A stretch of 64,000 bases of DNA, from contig ONIZ01000001.1 in assembly GCA_900317975.1 (NCBI GenBank), positions 346,107-410,106 on the forward strand, read 5' to 3'. This document shows positions 1 to 7,641 of the stretch, piece by piece; the stretch's first letter is position 1; every line of letters begins with the position of its first letter. The translations under genes and the position numbers were made by a program. The notes under the pieces were generated by a model. The model was not told where the DNA came from. It saw nothing but the letters and a program-made list of their open reading frames with translations, and made no database searches. Origin of the DNA: an uncultured Bacillota bacterium. Lineage in GTDB: Bacteria > Bacillota_I > Bacilli_A > RF39 > UBA660.

Positions 1-1
1 T

Positions 2-577
2 AATCCTGATGGAGCATTGTATGTAAAAGGCGCAGAAAACATTGTCAAGCCTATTATTGATTATGTAAAGAAGAACAAGGCAACTATTGATCAGATCATT
101 TTTACAAGAGACTGGCATTTGAACAAAGATGAGTCATTCAAGAAAAATGGTGGTATCTGGCCTGTTCATTGTGTACAGAATACTGAAGGTGCTAACATCA
201 ATAAGGAATTGTATGACGCATTGATTCAGACAAGAATTCCTGTAAAGATTGTCAATAAGGGAACAACATTCAATCATGAAGAATATGGAGCGTTTGAACA
301 CTGTGGAACTTTCCATCATCTTTATCCTAATAGTACTCCAACTGTAAGCAATTGCTATTTTGCTAACTATGAGTCTTCTTCAGGAACAAGAATTGTCAAT
401 GAAGATGTAGTTGTATGTGGAGTTGCTGGTGACTATTGTGTAAAAGAGACAATTAAGAATCTTATTAAGCACTGGAAAAACTTCAAGATTGAGGTCTTTA
501 TGGATGGTATTGCTTCTATTGATGATGGTACTTCTTTGATGGAACTTATTGAAGATAAAAATTTGAAAGTGATCTAA
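2..577 (+). CDS. pncA: Nicotinamidase (PncA), 5' truncated by window edge
   Basis: The reading frame is open from the left edge, so the true start lies outside the window. The translation begins NPDGALYV, which matches the usual position shortly after the N-terminal Asp of the nicotinamidase/isochorismatase fold. Visible family features are the metal-site TRDWH, the catalytic Lys in IVNKGTTF, and GVAGDYCVKET carrying the nucleophilic Cys. The enzyme deamidates nicotinamide to nicotinate in the cytosol, the first step of deamidated NAD salvage. The next recognisable gene downstream is pncB, which uses its product, and nadE lies 7 kb on. General isochorismatase-type hydrolase is the fallback call. 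Confidence 0.9.
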   Translation, partial: NPDGALYVKGAENIVKPIIDYVKKNKATIDQIIFTRDWHLNKDESFKKNGGIWPVHCVQNTEGANINKELYDALIQTRIPVKIVNKGTTFNHEEYGAFEHCGTFHHLYPNSTPTVSNCYFANYESSSGTRIVNEDVVVCGVAGDYCVKETIKNLIKHWKNFKIEVFMDGIASIDDGTSLMELIEDKNLKVI

Positions 578-629
578 AGTATCATATAGTAAACTTTAAG
601 GCACTTTTTATATCATAAAGTATCATATA
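575..629 (+). repeat. Direct repeat between pncA and pncB
   Basis: The 14-mer TAAAGTATCATATA occurs twice, 27 bases apart (575-588 and 616-629), in the 93-bp gap between pncA and pncB. The first copy overlaps the pncA stop codon. Two identical spaced copies in a short intergenic gap could be an operator or a recombination trace; the sequence does not decide which. Confidence 0.5.
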
Positions 630-670
630 ATAACTATTATTTAATAAGTTTAATATAAAAAATATTTACA

Positions 671-1861
671 ATGATTTATTCTATTCTTGACACAGATCTG
701 TATAAGTTCACTACAAGTTATGCTTATATGAAATTGTTTCCAAATGCTGAATGTACTTTCACTTTCAAAGACAGGAACAATGTAAAACGTACTCCACAGT
801 TTCTTAAAAGATTCAAAGCAAAGCTTAAAGAGTTCTGTGAGAATGCTTGTCTTACATCTACTGAATATTATTTGCTTAAAGAATCTCATCGTAGTGATTT
901 CATTCCAACATATTATTGGGAGTGGTTGTATTCATTCCGATTTGATTATGGCAAGATCAAAGTATATCTTAATGAAGATGATGTACTTTGTATGGAGGTA
1001 ACTGATAAATGCTATAAATGTACCTTATATGAGATTCCTTGTATGTTCCTTATTTCAGAGGTCAATAATGAAGACAAAGTTATTGATTGGGAACTAACAA
1101 TGAATAAACTCAGAGAAAAAATTGATTTAGCTAATGAAAATGGAATGCTGTTCTCTGAGTTTGGTACACGTCGTAGATTCAGTCAAGAAGTTCAAGATCA
1201 GGTTTGCTGTATTTTAAAACAATATGCAAAGACTTGTGTAGGAACATCAAACGTATATTTCGCTCTTAAGTATGGAATGAAGCCAATTGGTACACATCCA
1301 CATGAATGGTTTATGTTCCATGGAGCACAGTATGGATATAAGCAGGCTAATTATATTGCTCTTGAGAATTGGGTAAATGTGTATGATGGAGATCTTGGTA
1401 TTGCTCTTTCTGATACATATACATCAGATGTGTTCTTCAATAACTTCTCATTAAAACAGGCTAAGCTTTTTGATGGGGTTCGTCAAGATTCAGGAGATGA
1501 AATTGAATTTATCAAAAAGACTATTGAATTCTACAAGGGAAAGGGAATTGATTATAGTAACAAAACAATTGTATTCTCTAATGCTCTTGATTTTCCTAAA
1601 GCAGTAAAAATTAAGACATATTGTGATAATAGAAATATTAAATGTTCATTTGGAATCGGCACAAATCTTACATGCGATGTATATGATAAAAATGGTGAAA
1701 ATTATCCACATGAAAATATCGTAATGAAGATGTCTCAATGTAGAATGAATGAACATAGTTTATGGCATCCGGCAATTAAGATTTCTGATGATTTTGGAAA
1801 GCATATGGGAAATAATAAAGAATTTGAACATGCATGCTATGAATTGAACATTGTTATTTAA
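671..1861 (+). CDS. pncB: Nicotinate phosphoribosyltransferase
   Basis: This 396-residue protein matches bacterial PncB end to end in length and motifs: LDTDLYKFT near the N-terminus, FGTRRRFS (about 164-171), GTSN (191-194), GTHPHEWF with the His that is phosphorylated in the family (H211), ALSDTYTSDVF, the phosphoribosyl-binding RQDSGD (271-276), FSNALD and FGIGTNLTCD. It converts nicotinate plus PRPP to nicotinate mononucleotide, with ATP coupling. The motifs fit the nicotinate enzyme rather than nicotinamide-specific NAMPT. It follows pncA, its substrate supplier, so the two act in series. A terminator hairpin follows the stop codon. Confidence 0.95.
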   Translation: MIYSILDTDLYKFTTSYAYMKLFPNAECTFTFKDRNNVKRTPQFLKRFKAKLKEFCENACLTSTEYYLLKESHRSDFIPTYYWEWLYSFRFDYGKIKVYLNEDDVLCMEVTDKCYKCTLYEIPCMFLISEVNNEDKVIDWELTMNKLREKIDLANENGMLFSEFGTRRRFSQEVQDQVCCILKQYAKTCVGTSNVYFALKYGMKPIGTHPHEWFMFHGAQYGYKQANYIALENWVNVYDGDLGIALSDTYTSDVFFNNFSLKQAKLFDGVRQDSGDEIEFIKKTIEFYKGKGIDYSNKTIVFSNALDFPKAVKIKTYCDNRNIKCSFGIGTNLTCDVYDKNGENYPHENIVMKMSQCRMNEHSLWHPAIKISDDFGKHMGNNKEFEHACYELNIVI

Positions 1862-1885
1862 ATTATAAATAATATATAAGTTTTA

Positions 1886-1917
1886 TCCCAGAAATATTGA
1901 ATTATTTCTGGGATTTA
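1886..1917 (+). terminator. Terminator hairpin after pncB, overlapping a promoter
   Basis: A perfect 10-bp stem (TCCCAGAAAT with ATTTCTGGGA) encloses the 8-base loop ATTGAATT. The loop contains the -35 hexamer of the next promoter. The U-tract is weak, so termination may be partial. Confidence 0.6.
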
Positions 1918-1936
1918 CTATATTATAACTGTAATT
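1897..1936 (+). promoter_or_regulatory. Phage consensus promoter
   Basis: TTGAAT, 16 bases, then TATATT followed by ATAACTGTAATT. It matches the recurrent promoter of this genome and lies just upstream of the gene starting at 1951. Confidence 0.7.
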
Positions 1937-1950
1937 AAAAATATAAGAAT

Positions 1951-2193
1951 ATGTTAAAGTATAAATCATCAGATGTTCAAAAGATGGTTGATATTTTTGC
2001 TAAAATTAGTGAAAATAAAGACAATCAGACAAAAGTAATGGATGAACTTAAGAAATTAGTTGACTATCCAGAAAACGTTATTCTAGAATTCTTGCATTGT
2101 ATAGAAATTCTTAATGATAAAGATGAAACTTATCTTAAGGAAAACTACTGGGGAATTATTGGTTATATTACAATGAGGTTGAATTTTTCTTAA
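1951..2193 (+). CDS. Small hypothetical protein (80 aa)
   Basis: I do not recognise this protein. It is mostly helical in character, with a Lys/Asp-rich N-terminal half and a hydrophobic C-terminal end (IIGYITMRLNF). It is the first gene after a consensus promoter and heads a run of four closely spaced genes ending at 3217, which suggests one transcript. Confidence 0.7.
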   Translation: MLKYKSSDVQKMVDIFAKISENKDNQTKVMDELKKLVDYPENVILEFLHCIEILNDKDETYLKENYWGIIGYITMRLNFS

Positions 2194-2206
2194 ATTATAT
2201 ATTAAT

Positions 2207-2530
2207 ATGTTTGCATTAATTAGAGGTACTGGCATGCTAGTTGGAATCTTTTCCACTAAAGAGCATATGAAAGTTGTCATTGAAGAACTGATTGAAAATG
2301 AATATCAGACTTCAGGAGCACATGGTGATTATAATTTCAGATATATTGAATTTGAAATTAATGAACCTTGGTTTAGTGATGATGAATATAATAAAGAAGT
2401 TGGTCAAGCACTATTCAGTCTGTCAACAATGCATACTGAGTATTTTAAGCATTGTATAAAGACAGATTGGTCTACTGGACAAATTCTTGATATGGATTCA
2501 GACAATACTACAAATATAAATGAAAGATAA
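2207..2530 (+). CDS. Hypothetical protein (107 aa)
   Basis: This is an acidic protein of unknown function with no recognisable motif. It starts 13 bases after the preceding gene and ends 2 bases before the next one, so it is probably co-transcribed and translationally coupled. Confidence 0.7.
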   Translation: MFALIRGTGMLVGIFSTKEHMKVVIEELIENEYQTSGAHGDYNFRYIEFEINEPWFSDDEYNKEVGQALFSLSTMHTEYFKHCIKTDWSTGQILDMDSDNTTNINER

Positions 2531-2532
2531 TT

Positions 2533-2805
2533 ATGAAAGTTTATATTGTATCAACTCAGGTATTTTTCAAAGAGAATGGAATTGAATATGCAATGGCTGT
2601 AGATCTCGATGATGATCTAAAACTATTTAGTGACTATTCTAGAGCTGTTAATGAATATAATTCTGTCATTAATAATCTTAGAAATAATTTTATGGATCAT
2701 GAAGAGGAAATTGTTAGACCATCTGAAGACTTGGGAACAGTTCTATATAATAAGTATGAAACTGTCAGTTATGTTGTCAAACTAACATCTAAAGACGTCT
2801 ATTGA
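2533..2805 (+). CDS. Hypothetical protein (90 aa)
   Basis: This is a small acidic soluble protein I do not recognise, beginning MKVYIVSTQVFF. It is packed between neighbours with 1-2 base gaps, as expected for an operon of small phage genes. Confidence 0.7.
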   Translation: MKVYIVSTQVFFKENGIEYAMAVDLDDDLKLFSDYSRAVNEYNSVINNLRNNFMDHEEEIVRPSEDLGTVLYNKYETVSYVVKLTSKDVY

Positions 2806-2806
2806 T

Positions 2807-3217
2807 ATGAAAGAAAAACTGTTTTTTATTAGTTTAGCATGCATATTATCAGGTATAATAATTTATCTATTGGGTGGACTTATTTTCAGTTCTCGTCCAG
2901 TTGTTGTGAAAGAAACAAAAGACTACATTTATGTAAAGAAATATGCATTATATAATAGGGATTCTACAGTTTATAAATATCATCAGCCAATAAAGTATGA
3001 TGGTATTGTGACAAGAAAGTATAAATATGGATCTTGGACTGGATTACCCGGTAAGGGTGGTGTTTTTGTATATCATTATAATGTTGATGTTCAGTTCAAT
3101 AATACTACACATAGATTATATGGCAGAAATTATTATGATATGTTTAATGAAGGCAATAAAGTAATTGTAATAGAAAAGTTCTGGCCACGTAATGATTATG
3201 AATACATATTAAAATGA
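2807..3217 (+). CDS. Membrane-anchored protein, family E (136 aa)
   Basis: One N-terminal membrane segment (about residues 5-27) is followed by a beta-rich soluble part, so the protein is probably anchored in the inner membrane with the C-terminal domain outside the cytoplasm. It is paralogous to the protein at 17599-18030: both share Y-K-x-H-x-P-I-x-Y-D-G, a G-x-PGKGG stretch, and a C-terminal V-I-E-x-F-x-PR. The function is unknown. Two copies 14 kb apart point to duplication within the phage. Confidence 0.75.
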   Translation: MKEKLFFISLACILSGIIIYLLGGLIFSSRPVVVKETKDYIYVKKYALYNRDSTVYKYHQPIKYDGIVTRKYKYGSWTGLPGKGGVFVYHYNVDVQFNNTTHRLYGRNYYDMFNEGNKVIVIEKFWPRNDYEYILK

Positions 3218-3240
3218 TAATATATAATTACTGTATTTTA

Positions 3241-3285
3241 TTGTGAATTTTTATGGGTTAATTACTATATTTATAACGTAATTAA
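3241..3285 (+). promoter_or_regulatory. Variant phage promoter
   Basis: GTGAAT, 17 bases, then TATATT and ATAACGTAATT. It resembles the consensus promoter but has a degenerate -35 and one extra spacer base. It lies 14 bases upstream of the next gene. Confidence 0.5.
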
Positions 3286-3298
3286 AATTTATCAATAT

Positions 3299-4621
3299 AT
3301 GGGTACATATGTACATTTTTCAATCGGAGAAAATCTTGGCAAAGTTCTTCTTGATATTGCTCAAGAACATATTTTGAATGGAGAACCTCAAGAGGCTATT
3401 GAAACATACGTAAAAAGTTTTAATGGTATGAATGAATCCTATGCATTGCAAATTCTTAGGAACAATTTTGTCATTGAGACTTGTGAAGATGGTGTAAACA
3501 TCAATCTTACAAATGATAAAAACGTAAGATTCCAGAATGCTGAATACATCTATGATTGGCAAAAACTTATGAATGACAAGATCAAAGATTTACAAGGTTA
3601 TGTTGAAAGTTATCATGAAATTGTAAAACAGTTTAATAAGCATTCAAATTATGCTATCTATGATGCAAATATTACAGAAATTGTAAAGCGATATTATGGA
3701 GAGGAAAACATGTCTGATGTTGGTATTCATAATATTGCTGCAAAACTTATTGGAGGAGATGATTTTGCATGGAATCTTTATTCAAATGGTTCTAATGTCT
3801 GGTCTCATTTAGAAGGAGATGTTGAAAGTGGTGATGCTAAACCTTATCAATATGCACTGTATTTCATTGTAAAGTATGTCAATCTTATCAGATCAATGTA
3901 TAAGGATTATGTCAAGTTTGAAAAATCTTATATATGGCTTTTAGATAAGATGTTTATCAAGCGTATTCCATTAGTTGAATCAGATATTGAAAATGTATTA
4001 GACATCATTAAAGAATTTTGTAATCCAAATACAGGATATTATCATCCAATGTGCGACGAAAAGATTACAGATCTTAAAGAGACTATCTATGATGAAATTC
4101 TTAAGACATCTTGGGGAAAGGAATATCTACAGAATGGAATCATAAAGAAGAATATTATGGATGGTTATGATGCTGGTTGGCTGTCTCCAGATGGTGAATT
4201 CTATGGAGGTAATGGTCCAACTTCCGCTATGATTCATATGAATATTGCTGAACAGATCTTCAAGGGAAATAATATATATGCTAATAGAATGGCAAAAGAT
4301 GGTGTATCTATTTGGAGTGGAAGTAATTCACCTGACTATTGGCTCGAAAAGGATGGCTGGGTTAAGATCCATCATAATGATTGTTACGGAGCATTCATTG
4401 GTGAAAGAAATCCTGAAAACAGAACACCAGATTTTCCTTATGCATATAAGCCCACAGATATTCAGATCAAAATGATTTGCGACTATGCAGACAAATTTTA
4501 TGGAGGAAAGTTCTATACAGAAGCAAATACACTTAGTAGAGACACACATCCAGATCCCTTTACAACTTATAAGGTTAGACAAATGGATGAATTCAAATTA
4601 CATGAGATTTTTGGAAGATAA
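3299..4621 (+). CDS. Hypothetical protein (440 aa)
   Basis: This is the largest unassigned protein in the left arm. It has no signal peptide or membrane segment. The N-terminal part is helical. The C-terminal third is rich in Gly, Trp, Tyr and Asn (DGEFYGGNGPTSAMIHMN, HHNDCYGAFIG), suggesting a compact domain with His/Asp/Cys that might bind metal. I cannot name a family. It has its own variant promoter. Confidence 0.75.
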   Translation: MGTYVHFSIGENLGKVLLDIAQEHILNGEPQEAIETYVKSFNGMNESYALQILRNNFVIETCEDGVNINLTNDKNVRFQNAEYIYDWQKLMNDKIKDLQGYVESYHEIVKQFNKHSNYAIYDANITEIVKRYYGEENMSDVGIHNIAAKLIGGDDFAWNLYSNGSNVWSHLEGDVESGDAKPYQYALYFIVKYVNLIRSMYKDYVKFEKSYIWLLDKMFIKRIPLVESDIENVLDIIKEFCNPNTGYYHPMCDEKITDLKETIYDEILKTSWGKEYLQNGIIKKNIMDGYDAGWLSPDGEFYGGNGPTSAMIHMNIAEQIFKGNNIYANRMAKDGVSIWSGSNSPDYWLEKDGWVKIHHNDCYGAFIGERNPENRTPDFPYAYKPTDIQIKMICDYADKFYGGKFYTEANTLSRDTHPDPFTTYKVRQMDEFKLHEIFGR

Positions 4622-4651
4622 CAATGTCTATTTTAATTATAAAGTAAAGTT

Positions 4652-4807
4652 ATGACACAAGAGGATAAAGAAAAAATAACAAAGTTTTTGAAGACTAATT
4701 TGCATACCCATACGGATTGGACTGGAACATATGTTGAAACTCAATATAAATGTGAGAGTGTTGAGAAGTTTATTGAAATATTTTTTAATTCAATTGAAGA
4801 AAAATAA
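4652..4807 (+). CDS. Short family A-like protein (51 aa)
   Basis: This small reading frame begins MTQEDKEKI, almost the same start as the paralogs at 5040 and 5894 (MTQEDKK, MTQEEKQ), and its upstream bases (AAAGTTATGACACAAGA) are nearly identical to theirs. The rest differs and it lacks the HHFDY C-terminus. It may be a recombinant in which a family A start was joined to another small gene. Confidence 0.55.
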   Translation: MTQEDKEKITKFLKTNLHTHTDWTGTYVETQYKCESVEKFIEIFFNSIEEK

Positions 4808-4834
4808 AAATCTAAAATAATAAAATAAGAAATA

Positions 4835-5026
4835 ATGGAAAGCAAATTTAAACTTGGTGACATATTCACTAAAAAACATACACGAGATACAATACCTATA
4901 GAAATATATGAAATATCTTATGATGCAAATGAACCAATATATAAGCTAAAACCCATTAGATTATGTGGTGATGATGTTATATTAGGAGAAGAAGCATTAA
5001 TAGAATTATATAATAAAATCAACTAA
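4835..5026 (+). CDS. Hypothetical protein (63 aa)
   Basis: This small protein begins MESKFKLGDIFTKK. The F-K-x-G-D opening and beta-rich pattern resemble the short 'GDWV' modules of the larger family D proteins in this window, so it may be a free-standing copy of that fold. The function is unknown. Confidence 0.6.
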   Translation: MESKFKLGDIFTKKHTRDTIPIEIYEISYDANEPIYKLKPIRLCGDDVILGEEALIELYNKIN

Positions 5027-5039
5027 TATTTAATGAATT

Positions 5040-5504
5040 ATGACACAAGAGGATAAAAAACTATTATTGCAAGATCTTAGTGCAAGGCTGTCGTATGGTG
5101 TAATTGTAAGTACCCCTAAAGGTAATGGTCATCTTTGTACAATCAATCAAACCATATTTGGAAATGAATATGGGGTGAATATTGAAGCCACAAAAAGAGA
5201 CAACTTTAATGATAATGAATGCGACATCAAACCTTATCTTTGCCCAATATCAAGTATGACGAAGAAAGAAACTAAAGAATTATTTAAAGAGATTGGTTTT
5301 GAATTCACTTGTAATACTTGGAGAATTCCCGCACATTATAATTATGAGTTTGCCAAACAGATTAAAGGAATTCCAACTATCACTAATGTTGAATTCGTAA
5401 AGATGATTGATTGGCTTAATGCTCATCATTTTGATTATAGGGGACTTATTGAAAAGGGTCTTGCTATTGCTGTTACAGAAGAAAATAATCCTTATAAAGA
5501 ATAA
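5040..5504 (+). CDS. Family A protein, copy 1 (154 aa)
   Basis: This is the first of three tandem paralogs. All have an MTQE(E/D)K-QLL-DLS(A/T)RL opening, a variable middle ending in KPYL-P-SSMT, and a conserved C-terminus WLN(A/V)HHFDY ... KGLAI-VT--NNPY. I recall similar proteins as common, uncharacterised entries in Bacteroidota phages and metagenomes. The conserved ends with a variable centre suggest a fixed scaffold with changing specificity. No enzymatic motif is visible. Confidence 0.75.
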   Translation: MTQEDKKLLLQDLSARLSYGVIVSTPKGNGHLCTINQTIFGNEYGVNIEATKRDNFNDNECDIKPYLCPISSMTKKETKELFKEIGFEFTCNTWRIPAHYNYEFAKQIKGIPTITNVEFVKMIDWLNAHHFDYRGLIEKGLAIAVTEENNPYKE

Positions 5505-5508
5505 AGTT

Positions 5509-5889
5509 ATGATACAAGAAGAAAAACAATTACTGTTGAAGGACCTTAGTGCAAGGTTGATGTATGGAATAATCTGTAAATGCTTACATAGTAATAATGT
5601 TAAAGCAACAGCAATTGATACAGAAGATTCATCAGTATATTATTTTGATTGTGATGAATGGGAATCTATTGAATATTGCAAGCCATATCTCCGTCCAATG
5701 TCTTCAATGACTGATGAAGAGAAAAAAGAATTATTTGAGATTGGTTGTGAAGGAAATATTGAATATCCTTATGGTATGTACTTTAGATGTCAAGACTGGC
5801 TTAATGCTCATCATTTTGATTATCGTGGACTTATTGAAAAGGGTCTTGCTATTGCTGTTACTGAAGAAAATAATCCTTATAAAAAATAA
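5509..5889 (+). CDS. Family A protein, copy 2 (126 aa)
   Basis: This is the second tandem paralog, starting MIQEEKQLL four bases after copy 1. The open frame extends further upstream, but the family alignment and the repeated AAAGTTATG context fix this start. Its last 29 residues are almost identical to copy 1 at the DNA level, which indicates recent duplication or gene conversion. The function is unknown. Confidence 0.75.
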   Translation: MIQEEKQLLLKDLSARLMYGIICKCLHSNNVKATAIDTEDSSVYYFDCDEWESIEYCKPYLRPMSSMTDEEKKELFEIGCEGNIEYPYGMYFRCQDWLNAHHFDYRGLIEKGLAIAVTEENNPYKK

Positions 5890-5893
5890 AGTT

Positions 5894-6304
5894 ATGACAC
5901 AAGAAGAAAAACAACTATTGATCCAAGACCTTTCAACAAGGTTGCCATACAAAACGTATGTTAAAACAACAAAAGGCATTGGCTATGTCTATGCTATAAA
6001 TACCTCTCAATTAGTTGAATTAAGCGTTGCTAATGATTCTGAATATTGGTCAGAAGTATTTAATATTGAGAAAATAAAACCATATCTCCGCTCAATGTCA
6101 AGTATGACTGAGGAAGAGACTATTGAATTTATAAATCTTACAGATAGTATTATAAAATTTGTAAATAAGCATTATGCGGTATTAAGTCTTCAACAAATTG
6201 ACTGGCTCAATGTACATCACTTTGACTATCAGGAATTAATTCCAAAAGGTCTTGCCATTGAGGTAACAAAAGATAATAATCCTTATGAAAAACAATACAG
6301 TTAA
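5894..6304 (+). CDS. Family A protein, copy 3 (136 aa)
   Basis: This is the third and most diverged tandem paralog, starting MTQEEKQLLIQDL in the same AAAGTTATG context. It keeps SSMTEEE and the WLNVHHFDY tail. Its end overlaps the next gene by 20 bases. Confidence 0.75.
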   Translation: MTQEEKQLLIQDLSTRLPYKTYVKTTKGIGYVYAINTSQLVELSVANDSEYWSEVFNIEKIKPYLRSMSSMTEEETIEFINLTDSIIKFVNKHYAVLSLQQIDWLNVHHFDYQELIPKGLAIEVTKDNNPYEKQYS

Positions 6305-6602
6305 GCAAATACGAGTATGTCTTGAAGAAGTTGCATCTTCAATTAATGAGTTTATTGACGAAATAATTGAAGATTTTAAATTAAAAGAAGCATATAAGAA
6401 TGGTGAAGAAGTAGAGATACAATATAGAGGAATTGGGCTTAACGGGGATTTTCATGAAGACATTCATCGTTCTGATGACGAGATAATCTATATACTTCAT
6501 AATGACAAAACTGTTGGAATAATAATTGAAAGACGTACATCTTTCAATAATGCTGAACTTACATTCATAAAAACATCAAAAAGAAAATTTAGAAAACTAT
6601 GA
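6285..6602 (+). CDS. Hypothetical protein (105 aa)
   Basis: This is an acidic protein without recognisable motifs. It overlaps the tail of family A copy 3 by 20 bases and the next gene by 4 bases (ATGA), a sign of translational coupling. Confidence 0.65.
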   Translation: MKNNTVKQIRVCLEEVASSINEFIDEIIEDFKLKEAYKNGEEVEIQYRGIGLNGDFHEDIHRSDDEIIYILHNDKTVGIIIERRTSFNNAELTFIKTSKRKFRKL

Positions 6603-6994
6603 AAATTAATGAAAACATTAAGACTGAATTACCTTGTCCTCCTGATATGGATAAGCAATGTATAGAATTATATTATCTTTTGAATAGTCTGCCTGACACA
6701 CATACATTTGAATCTTGTTGTGGGCATGAAAGAGAAGTATATATGATGTTCTTCAGATGCTTTAATATTGGTGTATTATCAAGATTAGGAAGGGCTGTTT
6801 CAAGAAACTATTCTGACGGCAATTGGGAGATTGTCATTGATATAACAGACACAATGCCTTATGGGTGCTTCTGGCTTAGGACAACAAGTGTCCTTAAAAA
6901 GGATGAACTTGATGAAAGTCTTAAGGGGCTTATTGATAACATCCAATATTGGTTCAATGATGAGTTTGACAATTATTTCAGTATAGACAAATAA
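6599..6994 (+). CDS. Hypothetical protein (131 aa)
   Basis: The N-terminal part contains THTFESCCGHEREVYMMFF, a Cys-Cys-Gly-His motif often seen in small uncharacterised phage proteins of this length. The remainder is mixed alpha/beta. It may bind metal through the C-C-x-H cluster, but no function can be assigned. It closes a tightly spaced group and is followed by a promoter. Confidence 0.7.
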   Translation: MKINENIKTELPCPPDMDKQCIELYYLLNSLPDTHTFESCCGHEREVYMMFFRCFNIGVLSRLGRAVSRNYSDGNWEIVIDITDTMPYGCFWLRTTSVLKKDELDESLKGLIDNIQYWFNDEFDNYFSIDK

Positions 6995-7008
6995 TCTATA
7001 AGAATCAA

Positions 7009-7045
7009 TTGAATTTTCTGAAGATTGTTCTATATTATAATTGTA
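7009..7045 (+). promoter_or_regulatory. Phage consensus promoter upstream of the nadE group
   Basis: TTGAAT, 16 bases, TATATT then ATAATTGTAATAATT. It is a clear match and the only consensus promoter between 3.3 and 11.3 kb, so it probably drives the group that includes nadE. Confidence 0.75.
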
Positions 7046-7067
7046 ATAATTAAAAATTGAATATATT

Positions 7068-7187
7068 ATGTATACAAGAGCAGAATTGTTAGAAATGGGA
7101 ATGGATGAGCTTGAGCAGCTTTATGAAGAGTCTGCTGGAGACTATGATTCAGTAGAAGATCTTATGGAGTCTAATGGATTAATTTAG
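7068..7187 (+). CDS. Small acidic protein (39 aa)
   Basis: This short Glu/Asp-rich frame (MYTRAELLEMGMDELEQLYEE) starts 20 bases after the promoter. It looks like a single amphipathic helix pair. It is called mainly on position and codon pattern. Confidence 0.5.
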   Translation: MYTRAELLEMGMDELEQLYEESAGDYDSVEDLMESNGLI

Positions 7188-7208
7188 GTAATAATTAAAT
7201 TTTTGAAT

Positions 7209-7514
7209 ATGAAGTTTACAATTGGAATTAAGCCTACTATTCTAACGGGATATGGAACAACAAAGGCCGCAAAGGAAAGAGTTAGAAGTTCAGTAAATCA
7301 GTGTTTTAGTTATTCATCTATAGGAAATGGGTGGATGAATTCAAAATATGTTTATGGATATAATATTGAGGTTTATAAACGTGGAAAGCATCGTCACAAT
7401 AAGCATTATATTGTTTATAAATATACATTTCCCATTGAAATGTTTAAGCTTATGAATGTTGAAATTTCACAAGGTCCCAGAACATTTAAGATTACCAGAA
7501 AAAAAATAATATAA
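7209..7514 (+). CDS. Hypothetical basic protein (101 aa)
   Basis: The first ATG of the open frame is chosen as the start. The protein is basic with a Lys/Arg/His-rich centre (KRGKHRHNKHY) and could bind nucleic acid. No family is recognised. Its stop codon overlaps the start of the next small gene. Confidence 0.65.
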   Translation: MKFTIGIKPTILTGYGTTKAAKERVRSSVNQCFSYSSIGNGWMNSKYVYGYNIEVYKRGKHRHNKHYIVYKYTFPIEMFKLMNVEISQGPRTFKITRKKII

Positions 7515-7639
7515 TGGAAATTGATTATCAAAAACTGTTTCAAGATGCTGCTATAGCATGGCAGGAAAATGATTATAAACCAATTCACATTAGTAATAGA
7601 TTTCTTAATATTATAAATAAACATTGTAAAAATAGATAG
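7514..7639 (+). CDS. Small protein upstream of nadE (41 aa)
   Basis: This short frame (MEIDYQKLFQDAAIAW) overlaps the preceding gene by one base and ends two bases before nadE. The function is unknown. The position suggests coupling of nadE translation to this gene. Confidence 0.55.
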   Translation: MEIDYQKLFQDAAIAWQENDYKPIHISNRFLNIINKHCKNR

Positions 7640-7641
7640 TT

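Noticed and set aside
5407..5508. Upstream extensions of family A copies 2 and 3
   Set aside because: The extra codons overlap the preceding gene in another frame; alignment with copy 1 and the repeated AAAGTTATG context support the internal starts.
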